In this document: piece by piece, positions 29,555 through 40,700 of the stretch
Numbering within the stretch: position 1 is the first letter of the stretch
Layout of the letters: the number at the start of each line of letters is the position of its first letter
Position numbers and translations under genes: made by a program
Assembly: GCF_000829465.1 (NCBI RefSeq)
Contig: NZ_JXAL01000003.1
Location: forward strand, 62,001 to 126,000
Direction: 5' to 3'
Source of the DNA: Cohnella kolymensis
GTDB taxonomy: Bacteria; Bacillota; Bacilli; Paenibacillales; Paenibacillaceae
Length of the DNA stretch: 64,000 nucleotides
Notes under the pieces: generated by a model
Told to the model about the DNA's origin: nothing
The model's input: the letters and a program-made list of their open reading frames with translations, nothing else
Database searches by the model: none

Positions 29555-31536
29555 ATGATAAACGAGGAAACACTTCAAGATCATTTGCGCAAAAAGCCGT
29601 ATCTGATCGACGCGATAGCCGGAAATTCCGCGATGCTTCTCTCTCTGGGCAAGACCGGCAGGCTTTATCGGCTCTGGTGGCCGCATATCGATTTTCCGCA
29701 GCATGTGGATGAAATAAGGACGGGGTTGCAGCTGCATGGAACGCCGGGGGGCGTAACATGGTTCGACGATCCAGCCGGGGGTTGGCGTCACGAGGCGGCC
29801 TATGTCCCGCATACGAATGCCTATCGCGTAACGGCGGATCATCCCGATATTCCGGTGAGCGTCGAGCAGACGGATTTTGCAGTTCCCGGCCAGCCTATCA
29901 TTGTGCGCCGGTATCGATTGACCTATCATGGTCAGGAAAAGCGAGACTTGGACTTTTATCATTACGGATCATTCCGGATTGCAGAAAATGAGCTGTACGC
30001 GACAACCGAGTTCCACGGCGAGAATGACGCGCTCGTGCATTTCCGGCACGAGTATGCATTTGCGGTCGGCAGCTCGCACATATGCAGCGGTTATCAGCCG
30101 GCGGCGGAGCATGGTTCGGCGCGGAAAGCGGCTGGCTGAACGGCAACGAAATCGATATGCAGCCGGACGGCGCATTGAAATGGACGTTGGCCGGGGTGGA
30201 ACCGGGTGAAACCGTGGAAATACCGGTATACATAGCAGCCGGCCGCTCACGCGAAGCAGCGTTGAAAGCGTTAACGCTAGCGAAATCCCGCGACTCGGAA
30301 GATTGGTTTCGTGAGATGGAAGCATACTGGGCGAACTATCTGGCGAGCGCTGCAGCCTGCCCGAGCGCGGATGAGGCCATCTCGGCGCTTTACGAGCGTT
30401 CGCTGCTCGCGATGAAGCTGATGTCGGATGAAGAGACCGGCACGATCGTCGCCGCCCCGGAATTCGATGAATATCATACCCGCTGCGGCGGATACGCCTA
30501 CAGCTGGGGCCGCGATGCGGCATTTGTTACAACCGCTTTCAACAAAGCGGGACTCGGTTCGTTGTCCGAGAAATTTTACGATTGGGCGGTCACGGCGCAG
30601 GAGCCGGACGGATCCTGGCAGCAGCGGCATTATCATGACGGCCGTCTTGCTCCCAGCTGGGGCTTGCAGATCGACGAAGGCTCCTCCCTGCTCTGGGGGA
30701 TGTGGGAATATTACATTCACTCCGGGCAGCAGCAAGATTTTCTAGACCGGATGTGGCCGGCGGTGGAGAAGGGCGCTTCGTTCGTGGCAAGCTTCCTCGA
30801 CCCTGATACGGGGCTTCCGCTGCCGAGCAGAGACCTATGGGAAGAACGGGAAGCCGAGCATACGTATTCCGCTGCGGCCGTATTCGGCGGCTTGACGGCG
30901 GCCTCGCATTTCGCAAGTCGTAAAGGCAGAGACGATCTGGCCGAATCATGGGCCGATGCTGCCCAGCGGATCGCCGAAGCCATTCAGTCGCGCTGTTGGA
31001 ATGAAGCGGCAAGCTCTTATTACCGTGGATTGAAGTTGACGGTGTCCAAGGAAACATATGAAGCGGCAATCGCGCGCGGACAAAGCGGATTCGTCCAAGA
31101 ACGGGGCAAAGGATATCTGCGATACGTAGTAGACCATGACCCTGTCATCGACGTGAGTTTGCTGGGAGTCAGCGTGCCTTTCGGCGCCGTATCGGTGGAA
31201 GATGCCAGAATGGCATCCACGGCAGACCGGATCGAGCAGCTGCTCACTTCGCCTAAGGTGGGCGGAATCAAGAGGTATGAGGACGATTCGTATATCGGGG
31301 GCAACCCTTGGATTTTGACCACCCTTTGGTTAGGTCATTACCGCACCCTGCAGGGAAGGTACGACGACGCGAGGCAGCTGCTGGATTATGCGGTCCGAAA
31401 TGTCACTCCATCCGGCCTGCTGCCGGAGCAAGTCGACCGGGAAACAGGCGAGACGGCATGGGTCGTGCCCCTGACGTGGTCGCACGCCATGTTCGTTCTA
31501 GCCGTTCATTTGCTCGCAGAGCGCGGGGAATTGTAA
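29555..31536 (+). CDS. GH15 glucoamylase-like glycoside hydrolase, one frameshift as sequenced
   Basis: Start ATG 29555 after AAGGAG. An N-terminal beta-sandwich (residues about 1-260: SAMLLSLGKTGRLYRLWWPH, GGVTWFDD) breaks near 30097-30116 (one base apparently lost in CCGGCGGCGG). It resumes GGGAWFGAESGWLNG and leads into an (alpha/alpha)6 barrel. Catalytic-region motifs are CGGYAYSWGRDAAFVTTAF, PDGSWQQRHYHDGR, the PEQVDRETGE stretch carrying the general base Glu, and PLTWSHAMFVLAVHL. About 660 residues restored. No signal peptide, so cytoplasmic. It hydrolyses alpha-glucosides such as maltodextrins or trehalose-like substrates; the exact specificity is open. Confidence 0.88.
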
Positions 31537-31545
31537 GCTAATAAA

Positions 31546-31598
31546 ATAACGCCTTCTTTCGATGGGATGCAAAAGCTCCCGGAAAGAAGGCGTTTTTC
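31546..31598. terminator. bidirectional terminator
   Basis: ACGCCTTCTTTC (31549-31560) pairs perfectly with GAAAGAAGGCGT (31582-31593), followed by T4-5 on the plus strand and A/T-rich DNA on the other. It separates the convergent GH15 and lipoprotein genes. Confidence 0.88.
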
Positions 31599-32235
31599 AT
31601 ATTTCATTACTGATGAGTTTCAAGGATAATACAGCCTGCGAGTCGGGATCAAGATCAAGCTTTAGCGATCCTCCGGCAACCTGGAGCGAGATGACATTGC
31701 TTCCCGCGGGCTGCCGCACGCCGAGCAGCTCTGCAGCTTGCCCGCCCTTCATCCCTTTCGAAAGCCCTAGAATGCCTGACCGGACTTCTGCGGAGCTGAT
31801 CTCGACGTACACGACTGTGTTGTCATTACTCATTCCTACTGAAAATCCGCGATATTCCCAAATCTGAATGGAGTTATCGTCGCCGGGAAGCACATATGAA
31901 TCGTCAGGGACTCCGTAAAGGCCGATCACATCCCCCTCAGAGGCGCCAAAACCGATACCGCACAGCGAAGGCGCATCCGCACGGAACGGCACTTCCGGCG
32001 GTGCGGATTTGTCCGGGGTATCCTGCAGATCCGCATCCGATAATTCCTCGTTCGAAGACAGCGTGGAGCTTTCTCCCGCAATTTTATGAGAAGCCGCCGG
32101 CGGCTTGTCTGAATGGTGGAGAGAATCGGTACCGGCAGAGACGATGTCTGACTTCGTTCCCTCACAGGAGACAAGAGCAGCCGAGAGCATGAACAATCCG
32201 AGTATGGCCAATGGACGACTATCGGTTTTCGGCAT
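31597..32235 (-). CDS. putative lipoprotein of unknown function
   Basis: 212 residues. A lipoprotein signal with lipobox LVSC (about residue 24) is followed by a long Ser/Thr/Asp-rich linker (25-90) and a compact C-terminal domain (95-212). That domain contains GIGFGASEGDVIGLYGVPDDSY, IQIWEYRGFSVGMSNDNTVVYVEISS and GLSKGMKGGQAAELLG. The last pattern (a short helical start, two aromatic strands, then a second G-x-x-x-x-G helix) recalls small SmpA/OmlA-like beta folds. I do not recognise a named family. Anchored outside the membrane. Ribosome site GGAGGGGAAA. Confidence 0.7.
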   Translation of the reverse strand: MPKTDSRPLAILGLFMLSAALVSCEGTKSDIVSAGTDSLHHSDKPPAASHKIAGESSTLSSNEELSDADLQDTPDKSAPPEVPFRADAPSLCGIGFGASEGDVIGLYGVPDDSYVLPGDDNSIQIWEYRGFSVGMSNDNTVVYVEISSAEVRSGILGLSKGMKGGQAAELLGVRQPAGSNVISLQVAGGSLKLDLDPDSQAVLSLKLISNEI

Positions 32236-32458
32236 ATTTCCCCTCCATTTTTTTCCTATATATTAGTAGAACCATTTACAACCCAAAAAGTTTCATCGTT
32301 TCGAGAAAAATCGAAAAATCAGTGCTTATGTCACAAATGTCGTTGGGTCCGCAGGCTTATCGTATCTCAAGAGATGAAAGGTCTATATCCGAATCTTGCG
32401 CCTGCTTGGAGGATGTGATACGTTAAACGGAAAACATGACGGACGGTGAAAGCAGGCT

Positions 32459-33031
32459 ATGGACATTCTCAAAGAGAGGATTCTAAAGGAAGCCAGTGTC
32501 ATAAACCCGGGAGTATTGAAGCTGGATTCGCTGCTTAACCATGGTGTCGATCCGCAGTTGACGATGGAAATGGGTAAAGAGTTTGCGCGGAGATTTGAAG
32601 GAGAAAAGATAACCAAGGTGATTACGGTGGAAGCCTCCGGTATCCCGGTCGCTTTCGCAACGGCGCTGCTGCTTGGCGTTCCGCTTGTATTCGCCCGCAG
32701 GAAAAAGACGCTTTTAGGTGAACCCGATGCCTATATCGAGAGGGTGCCTTCGTTCACCAAAGGAATCGTAACCGATTTGATCGTTTCCCGCGAACTGCTA
32801 CGGCCGGATGACACCGTGCTGTTCATTGACGATATTATTGCCAATGGGGATGCGGCGCGGGGGCTGCTCAAAATAATCGAAAAGTCCGGGGCCGCGTTGG
32901 CAGGAATCGGCATCGTGCTGGAGAAATCTTTTCAAGCCGGCGGACAGACGCTGCGGGAGCAGGGTTACCGGTTGGAAACACTGGTGAAAATTAAGTCGCT
33001 TGACAACAACGAGATCAGTTTCGGTGACTAA
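32459..33031 (+). CDS. xpt: xanthine phosphoribosyltransferase
   Basis: 190 residues, the normal Xpt length. Motifs: VEASGIPVAFATALLLGVPLVFARR (substrate hood) and the PRPP-binding VLFIDDIIANGDAARG. It salvages xanthine to XMP in the cytoplasm. The 220-base leader has no purine riboswitch that I can find, unlike B. subtilis xpt, and no pbuX gene follows. Ribosome site GGTGA about 10 bases before ATG, weak. Confidence 0.92.
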   Translation: MDILKERILKEASVINPGVLKLDSLLNHGVDPQLTMEMGKEFARRFEGEKITKVITVEASGIPVAFATALLLGVPLVFARRKKTLLGEPDAYIERVPSFTKGIVTDLIVSRELLRPDDTVLFIDDIIANGDAARGLLKIIEKSGAALAGIGIVLEKSFQAGGQTLREQGYRLETLVKIKSLDNNEISFGD

Positions 33032-33114
33032 ATATGGTTCCTAATATCCCTTTCCCAATCGGTTTTCTATATCGTATAATATGATTACTTGCAGAAGGGG
33101 AGGCGAGCAATAAA

Positions 33115-33442
33115 ATGGGAGATATCAACCTGTCGGAGAACTTTTTTTTTAGATAAGCTGGAAAGCTCCAAGAACCATTTCGAGCGCGCGCTCGACTGCA
33201 AACACACAGAGTTCGATGACCTGTACCCATACATGATCGAACACCCGCAATTTTTCTGGTATAAGCGTTATGTCGCTTGGTCTGAACTGCTGACGATCGT
33301 CAAGCTGTGCGAGGAGATGGACATTCCTTGGTCAGAGCGCTTCACGGAACGTCAGGCCGAATATGTCAATAGCCGGGTCATGTCAAGCAAGGTGTTGGAT
33401 TGCTGGTATGAAACGAACGATACGCGAGAGCACGTCGGCTGA
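33115..33442 (+). CDS. small conserved-looking protein (about 108 aa), one frameshift as sequenced
   Basis: ATG 33115 with GGGGAGG upstream reads MGDINLSENFF, then a T9 run (33142-33150) that seems one base too long. After correction the frame continues LDKLESSKNHFERALDCKHTEFDDLYPYMIEHPQFFWYKRYVAWSELL and ends at 33442. It is acidic, helical and soluble, and rich in Trp/Tyr/Phe in the middle. I do not recognise the family. It has a likely -10 (TATAAT 33075-33080) and its own terminator, so it is an independent unit. Confidence 0.6.
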
Positions 33443-33463
33443 CCCTGTCGGCGAAGCCTAACG

Positions 33464-33500
33464 GAAAACCCGCCCGGACGAAAGTCCCTGCGGGTTTTTA
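33464..33500 (+). terminator. rho-independent terminator
   Basis: AAAACCCGC / GCGGGTTTT outer stem with a GGAC-gaaa-GTCC inner stem, then T5. Confidence 0.85.
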
Positions 33501-33518
33501 CATATTGGAGGGGTAGAC

Positions 33519-33730
33519 ATGTTGAATGATGAACAGTTGGATCGATACCGCGTCGAAGGAACGAAGGCAGGGTAGTGAGGGATGCATTGGAACAGAACGA
33601 TGTGGTCGGTATCGTCGTAGCATGGGATGACGAGCATTTGCTGATCCGCCGTCCCAATCGCCGTGTAGTCAAGGTGAAACGCGGCTACAAGCTGCAGCCC
33701 GCCGATGAACCGAGGCAATGGGATGAATGA
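33519..33730 (+). CDS. small hypothetical protein (about 70 aa), one frameshift as sequenced
   Basis: ATG 33519 with GGAGGGG seven bases before it. MLNDEQLDRYRVEGTKAG is followed by a stop, but adding one G to GGG at 33570-33572 lets the frame continue VRDALEQNDVVGIVVAWDDEHLLIRRPNRRVVKVKRGYKLQPADEPRQWDE to 33730. The second half looks like a small beta-barrel (alternating hydrophobic and charged residues, basic loop). Family not recognised. Confidence 0.6.
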
Positions 33731-33803
33731 AATTGTTGGAACTGTGGGAAATTAGACGCCATAACCATCTATCAACCCACAGGGTGTGCGGAGGCATGAT
33801 CAC

Positions 33804-34220
33804 ATGACCTTAATGGAACAGAAAGTACGAAGCTACAAGGAAAATGTGGCCGGATTGATAGGTGCGCTGCCGGATGCGGCCCAGGCTTACAACCGGTTCA
33901 CGGAGGAATGTTTTGCGGCGGGGGAACTCGATGAGCGGACGAAGCAATTGATCGCTTTAGGAGTCGCGCTTTTTGCCAACAATGAAGTGTGTACTTATTA
34001 TCATGTGCAAGAAGCACAAGCAAAAGGCGCGACGGATCGCCAGATTATGGAGACCGCGGCAGTAGCCGGTGCGGCGCTCAGCGGCCATGTGTTCTCGCAA
34101 GGCGTCACTCGCGTACAGGGTGCGCTCGGGCTGCAACAGCAAATCGACTGGGATTCTCACCGTGACGTGGAGTTCGCAGAAGATATGAGCACTTGGGTTG
34201 AGGCACCACCGTCATATTAA
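33804..34220 (+). CDS. carboxymuconolactone decarboxylase/AhpD-like protein
   Basis: About 138 residues from ATG 33804, with CGGAGG nine bases upstream. It has the CMD/AhpD core: LDERTKQLIALGVALFANNEVCTYYHVQEAQAKGAT. The EVCTYYH stretch carries the proton-relay Glu, one cysteine and the His of the family; the usual CxxC second cysteine is replaced (C-T-Y-Y), so alkylhydroperoxidase activity of the classical type is doubtful. The C-terminal region EAAVAG-like (METAAVAGAALSGHVFSQG) completes the helical fold. Possibly a gamma-carboxymuconolactone decarboxylase relative of unknown substrate. Confidence 0.82.
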   Translation: MTLMEQKVRSYKENVAGLIGALPDAAQAYNRFTEECFAAGELDERTKQLIALGVALFANNEVCTYYHVQEAQAKGATDRQIMETAAVAGAALSGHVFSQGVTRVQGALGLQQQIDWDSHRDVEFAEDMSTWVEAPPSY

Positions 34221-34366
34221 GGACGGCTATTGTCTGAAAATTGCAACTTCCTTAGTGTGGCTTGACTCCAGAGCTGCAGGCGTGCTATGATAAGTCTCGT
34301 GATTGCGATAAGGTCAACCTGAACAGCGCGGCGACGCGATGGAAGAACACCCCAAAATCACAGCAT

Positions 34367-34453
34367 GCGGTCGTGGCGGAATTGGCAGACGCGCTAGATT
34401 CAGGTTCTAGTGGTGTAACAGCCGTGGAGGTTCGAGTCCTCTCGACCGCACCA
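34367..34453 (+). tRNA. tRNA-Leu (anticodon CAG)
   Basis: 87 bases including an encoded CCA. Acceptor GCGGTCG pairs with CGACCGC. The D arm contains AATTGGCAGACGC, the anticodon arm is CTAGA-TTCAGGT-TCTAG with CAG at the centre, there is a long class II variable arm, and the T arm is GGAGG-TTCGAGT-CCTCT. It reads CUG codons. Confidence 0.95.
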
Positions 34454-34466
34454 TACATAAAAGTCT

Positions 34467-34502
34467 AAGAAGCCTACAATAGTAAGGCTTCTTTTGTTTT
34501 TT
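34467..34502 (+). terminator. terminator after tRNA-Leu
   Basis: AAGAAGCCT pairs with AGGCTTCTT, followed by TTGTTTTTT. Confidence 0.85.
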
Positions 34503-34546
34503 GAATATTCTCTATTGACTGATCTGATGTTTCGAAAAAATTGAAG

Positions 34547-34568
34547 TTGTTGACGAATTGTTGACGAA
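34547..34568. repeat. 11-base tandem repeat
   Basis: TTGTTGACGAA occurs twice in direct succession, 94 bases after the tRNA-Leu gene. Its significance is unknown. The rest of 34503-34740 holds no gene. Confidence 0.5.
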
Positions 34569-34740
34569 TACGGAGCAAGTAAAAAGACGCTGAACAGGGA
34601 TCCAACGTAGTGATTATCGCACCTCCGATGTCTACTTCTCCCTTACCCATGCCGCGCGGTCGTAACTTATATCATAATCCTGCGTGAAATTGGGAAAGTT
34701 GTTACGGTGACAGAGACTAGTATCGCATCGGGAGGAGTTT

Positions 34741-37700
34741 ATGATTTTAAGTGCTGAACAGCTTCGGCAAAAGGCTCATGAACTCGCGCTGATACATGAA
34801 CCGTTTATCATTAGACGGCCATCGCAGCGTGTGTGGCGGGCGTTTCGTGCCGACGTCGATAAATTGCGCGCGTTCGCAAGCACTTTGAGGGGCGGTGGCT
34901 CAGCTTGTTCGCAGCCGGCGGAAGAATGGTTGCTGGATCATGCGGAATTCATCCAGGAACAGGGTCTGGTTGTCCAGCACGAACTTACCGAAACATTCTT
35001 AAGGCGTTTACCTCATCTGCGTAAAACCGGCGAGCCGCGGGTGCTTTCGATCTGCGTAGATTTTTTGCAGCATACGGACGGGCTTCTCGACGAGGACTCG
35101 TTCGTTTCGTACATAAATCATTATCAGGAGGTGTCGATACTCACAATTGCCGAGGCATGGGCCATCCCGTTAATGATGCGCATAGCCATGATCCGACGGC
35201 TGACGGAACTCATGGAACTGATTCGGGAGCGCCGGGAAATATGCGCGATGGTGGAACGGTTGCTGGCGCGAATCGAACCGTCGAAAATGAATCCGGATGC
35301 ACTGAACGCCGCGCTCGAGCAAGCCGGCCAGGAGACGCCGCTCTCCGGTCCGCTGATCGTCCATCTTGTCAGCCATCTGCGCGAGTGGGCGGACGATTCG
35401 GCCGTCGTGCGCGAATGGCTGATGTGCAAGTTGGAAAATGGTCCCGCAAGTCATGATCATATTGTCTCATACGAATATCAGCTTCAGGCCGCATACCAGA
35501 TGACGACCGGCAATGTTATCGGCGGCCTGCGTAAATTATCACGCTGGGACTGGTCCGATGCGTTCGAGCAGATTTGCTCGGTGGAGCTCACTCTACGCCA
35601 GGAAAGCTCAGCCGTTTATCCGCTCCTTGATTTTACCAGCCGCGATATGCTGCGAAAGCGGGTGGAGCAACTGGCGCGCCGCCAGCGAGTGCCGGAAAAT
35701 CTAGTGGCTAAACAGGCGGTGGATCTGGCCGATAAAGAGCGCCATGACGCGCGAACGAATGATCCAGTCTCGTCGGATGAGCTTCCGCGCCAAGCGTTTG
35801 TCGCTTATTACCTGCTTGAAGCTGACGGAGTTCGACGGTTACAGCAGGCATTGAAAATTTGCAACAGCGCCCGGCGTCTTCCGGAAGCAGCGTTATTTCA
35901 GCGGCCGACGGGCGTGTATTTTGCGCTGCTCGCAGGGTCGTTTGTAGTGGCGCTGCTGGGATTTGCCGTATGGATCGCCGGCGGCCGGGGCTATACGCCG
36001 GCGGAGTGGGCCGTTATTCTGCTCGTGCTGGCCTTACCCGTGAGCGAGTGGGCAGTAGCCGCCACGCACTGGCTGATCGAATGCGCCAAAAGTCCGCGGC
36101 CTCTGCTGCGATACGATTTCTCAGAGGATATTCCGGTTGAAGCGGCAACCATGGTTGTTGTTCCCGTCATCTGGTCAACGGTTGAACAGGTGCGGGAATC
36201 GGCAGACCGGCTTGAGCTGCATTATCTGGCGAATCGCAACGCCAACATTCACTTCGCGCTCCTTGGCGATTTCGCCGATGCCGGCGAGCAGAGTGTTCCT
36301 CAGGACGCCGAGGTGCTGCGGGCAGCTCGTGACAGCATTGAGAAGTTGAACCGTTTGTATTCCGCCTCCGGAGCAAATACGTTTCACCTGTTTCAGCGCG
36401 GCAGGAGGTGGAATCCGTCCGAGCGCCTGTGGATGGGCTGGGAGCGCAAGCGGGGCAAATTGGTCGAGTTGGTCGAGCTGCTCAAAGCACGGAAGGAGAC
36501 GACTTACGAGGTCGTAGTCGGGGAATCGTCCGTACTGCCCTCCATCCGCTATGTCGTTACCCTTGACGCGGATACCCGGCTTCCCATGGGCAGCCTTCAA
36601 CGGATGATCGGTACGCTTCATTTGCCGTATAACCGGCCTAGGTTCAACCGTAGTCGTACTCGTATCGCAGAGGGTTACGGCATTTTGCAGCCGCGTATCG
36701 GCATCAGTCACGAGACATCATTACGTTCCCGTTTGGCCTATCTTTGGTCAGGTGACCCTGGCGTCGATCCGTATGCGTTTGCTGTGTCCGATCCTTACCA
36801 GGACGGCTTCGGACAGGGCATTTTTACAGGCAAGGGTATATTCGATGTCGATGTCTTCGCTGAATTGCTGTGCGAACGAATTCCGGAAAACGGGGTTCTC
36901 AGCCACGACCTGCTGGAAGGCGGCTTCATGCGCGTAGGATTGCTCTCGGACATTGAATTGATCGATGACCATCCTACCACGTACGGTGCGTTCCAGATGA
37001 GATTGCACCGTTGGGTGCGCGGCGATTGGCAGCTGCTTCCATGGCTTTTCACCCGCGTTGCCGACCGTTGCGGCGCAAAGGTCCCGGTCGATCTGTCGGC
37101 GCTCACCCGATGGCAGATCATCGATAATATGAGGCGCAGTTTAATCCCGACGGCATTATTTCTGGTTCCACTACTCGCGTTAATCGTCCTCCCAGGCGCT
37201 CCTGCACGTTGGTTTATTTTTTGGTTGGCCACGTTGTTCTTACCGCTGATCCGCCAGCTGACCGCCATTCGCACAAAACATCGGCGAACCGGCAGATTAC
37301 TCCATACGGCCGGGCAAGTATTGGTCACGCTGCTCACGCTGCCTTTTCAAACGACGCTGCTGCTTGACGCGATCGGTCGCACGCTTTACCGGTTGATTAT
37401 TTCAAAACGTCATTTGCTCGAGTGGGTCAGTTCCGCGCAAATCGAACGCAACACGCGCAGGCGCCATCCTGTTATGCATGGTCTCTATGGCGGATACTTC
37501 TTGGTGTTCATCTTCGCGCTGGCATCGCTGGCGAACGGGTTTACGGCCTTGAGTTGGGCCGGTTTGACGCTTTGTGCAATATGGGCATTCGCGCCCTTAG
37601 CGGTCATGTGGTTGAACAGGCCCGTGGAGAGTGCTGAGCGGCCGCTTCAGCCGCATCAAGCGGAAGAACTGCGGAAGGTTGCGACACAGATATGGACATT

Positions 37701-40700
37701 TTACGAGGATTTTGTCACCCGCAAAGACAACTGGCTGCCGCCGGACAATGTGCAAATCGATCCGCCGCGCGGGATTGCGCATCGCACTTCGCCGACCAAC
37801 ATCGGACTTTACCTGACCTGCGTGGTCGCTGCGCGGGATTTCGGATTTATTGATACGCGTGGACTCGTCGAGCGATTGGAACGCACAATCCGCACGGTGG
37901 AGCGGATGGACAAATGGCAGGGCCATCTCTACAACTGGTACGACACGTCCACCTGCGAACCTCTTTCCCCGCAATATGTGTCAACGGTAGATTCCGGCAA
38001 CTTCGTCGGCTGCCTGGTAGCGGTCAAAGAGGGACTGGCCGAGTGGCTCAAGACCGACATCGGGCAAACCGAAAGGCCGCACTCGCAGCAAAATCAATTC
38101 AGGACCGCAGACATGTTTGACGTCGCATTTGCCGAGGAGTTGACCTCTTCCGTAGGAAACGGGGGCGATGCACTCAGCATCGGCCTCGGAACAACGCCGG
38201 ACTGTTCCCCGGACGAATGGTTGGTTCTCGGCGGCAATCTGATCGCCCGTATCGAAGTGTTGATCAATGAGACGGACTTTCGCCCGTTATATGACCACAA
38301 GACAAAACTGTTCGCGTTGGGCTACCATGCCGCTCTCAATCAACGCGATGAGATATTATATGACCTGCTCGCGTCCGAGGCCAGACAGACAAGCTTCATG
38401 GCCATCGCCCTCGGTCATGTGTCCGTCGCCCACTGGGGGGCGCTCGGGCGGACTATGACCAAGGTGGGGCGGCAGCTTACGCTGCTCTCATGGTCCGGAA
38501 CGATGTTCGAATATTTGATGCCGACTCTGTTGATGCGCACCTACCGCAACACTATTTGGGACACTACATACCGCGGAGTCGTGAACCGTCAGATGGAGTA
38601 CGCTCACAAACGGGGAGTTCCGTTCGGAATATCCGAATCGGGCTATTACGCGTTCGATTTTCAGATGAACTATCAATACCGGGCGTTTGGTGTCCCCGGT
38701 CTTGGCTTCAAGCGCGGGCTCGAGCAAGATCTGGTCGTGGCTCCGTATGCGACGATTCTCGCGTTGCCCCTCGCCAAGCGGCAGGGGATGGAGGACTTGC
38801 GCAAAATGGATGACCTCGGCGCGCGCGGCGAATACGGTTATTACGAAGCCATCGATTTCACGAGCGAGCGGATGCCGGAGGACCGGACGCGCATGGTGAT
38901 CCGAAGCTTTATGGCCCATCATCAGGGCATGAGTTTTCTTTCCCTCGCAAACTTGCTGCTCCCTTTCAAGATGTACGATCGCTTTCACCGTGACATGCGC
39001 GTGCAGGCCGCGGAACTGTTGTTGCAGGAACGTCTGTCCGAGCGGCCCAGCGTCATTAAACATCCGGCGTTGGCTCGTGTGCATGCCCCCGATACAAAGC
39101 CCGCCCGGACCCGCGCGCTGCGTGAGTATGTATCCGTGGGCACGCGTGCTCCGGAGGTATGTATTCTGTCAAACGGAACATACATGACAATGGTGTCGAG
39201 CAGTGGCGGCGGATTCAGCCAATACGAAGCCGTGGCCGTCTCTCGTTGGCAGGAGGATCCGATCTTGGACGAGTCGGGCAGCTACATCTACATTCGTGAT
39301 GTGGCCCGCGACGCGGTATGGTCTCCGGGGTTCCAACCCTGCCGTGTGGCATCCCCCGAACAACGCGTGCAGTTCGCGCTGGATCGCGCAATCTTCATGC
39401 GCGAGGATGAAGACGTGCAGACGAGTCTTGAAATATGCGTATCGCCTGAATGGAATGCGGAGGTTCGTCGTTTGACGTTGACCAACGCGGGATCCGAGCC
39501 GAAGATCCTGGAAGTGACAACGTTTATGGAACTGGCATTGGCGATTCCCAGCGCCGTCAATGCGCATCCCGCCTTCAGCAAATTGTTTATTGAAACGGAA
39601 TATGCCGCCGATGCGGTGTGTTTGCTCGCACGCCGACGGCCCCGCGAGGGAAGCGAGAAACCGTTGTGGGCCGCACACTCGCTCATTGTGGAGGAGCGAC
39701 CTCTCGGGACGGTTGAATTCGACACCGACCGGGCGAACTTTATCGGCCGCGGTCATCGGATGTCCGAGCCGCTGGGGATCCGTTCGCGCTTGCGCGGAAC
39801 GGTGGGCTCCGTGGCTGATCCGGCCTTTGTTATGAGGCGGCAGGTTCAGCTTGCGCCCGGCGAGCGGATCCAGTTGTTCGCCGTCACAGGTGTTGCCGAC
39901 TCCAGGGACGAGGCGGTGAGCATCATCCGCCGGTTTTCAGGCAGTCAGGCCGTGGAACGAACGTTTCAGCTTGCCTGGAACCGAAGTCAAATTGAGCTTC
40001 GCCATTTGCACATAACTTCCGTCGAGGCGACGACCTTTCAAACTTTGGCCGGACGGGTGCTGTTTGCGCCGCCGCTCAAACAGGAGCAGCGGCAGAGCAT
40101 CGCCGCGAATGCGAAGGGGCAATCAGGATTGTGGGCGCACGGAGTGTCGGGAGACAGGCCCATAATTCTTGTCAGGATCGGGGATCGGGATCATATCGCA
40201 TTTGTGGCGAAGCTGATCATGGCATACGAGTATTTACGCCGCTTGGGGCTGATTTACGATCTGGTCATTCTAAACGAATCGGCCGGCGGATACCAGCAGG
40301 AGCTGCAGGAAGCACTGCGACGCGCTGTTGAAAAAGGTATTGACTGGCAGAGCGCGGGGCGGGGCGGAGTTTTTATCGTGGATGCCGGACAACTACCGGA
40401 CGAAGACAGAATATTGCTGATGGCTGTGGCGCGTCTCGTACTGCGCGCAGACGGTCCGAGTCTGAAGGCCCAAATTAGGATGCCGCGTCCGGGCGCTGAC
40501 TTACCGCCGCAGCTCGTGACGACAGCAGGGAGTGAAAGATTCGGCACTCCCGCTCCGGACGACACGCGCCATTGGATGTTTTATAACGGTTTCGGGGGTT
40601 TTTCCGAGGATGGCCGCGAGTATCGGATTTTGTTGAAGAACGGCAATCATCTTCCGGCGCCGTGGATCAATGTAATGGCCAATCCTGAATTCGGCTGCCT

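Noticed and set aside
32236-32458. Purine riboswitch before xpt
   Set aside because: The conserved core (GTTTCTACC and CCG-TAAA elements) is absent, and the leader is short without a terminator hairpin.
34430-34580. Phage or element attachment site at the tRNA-Leu 3' end
   Set aside because: There is no second copy of the tRNA 3' end and no integrase in the window; the 11-base tandem repeat alone does not support integration.
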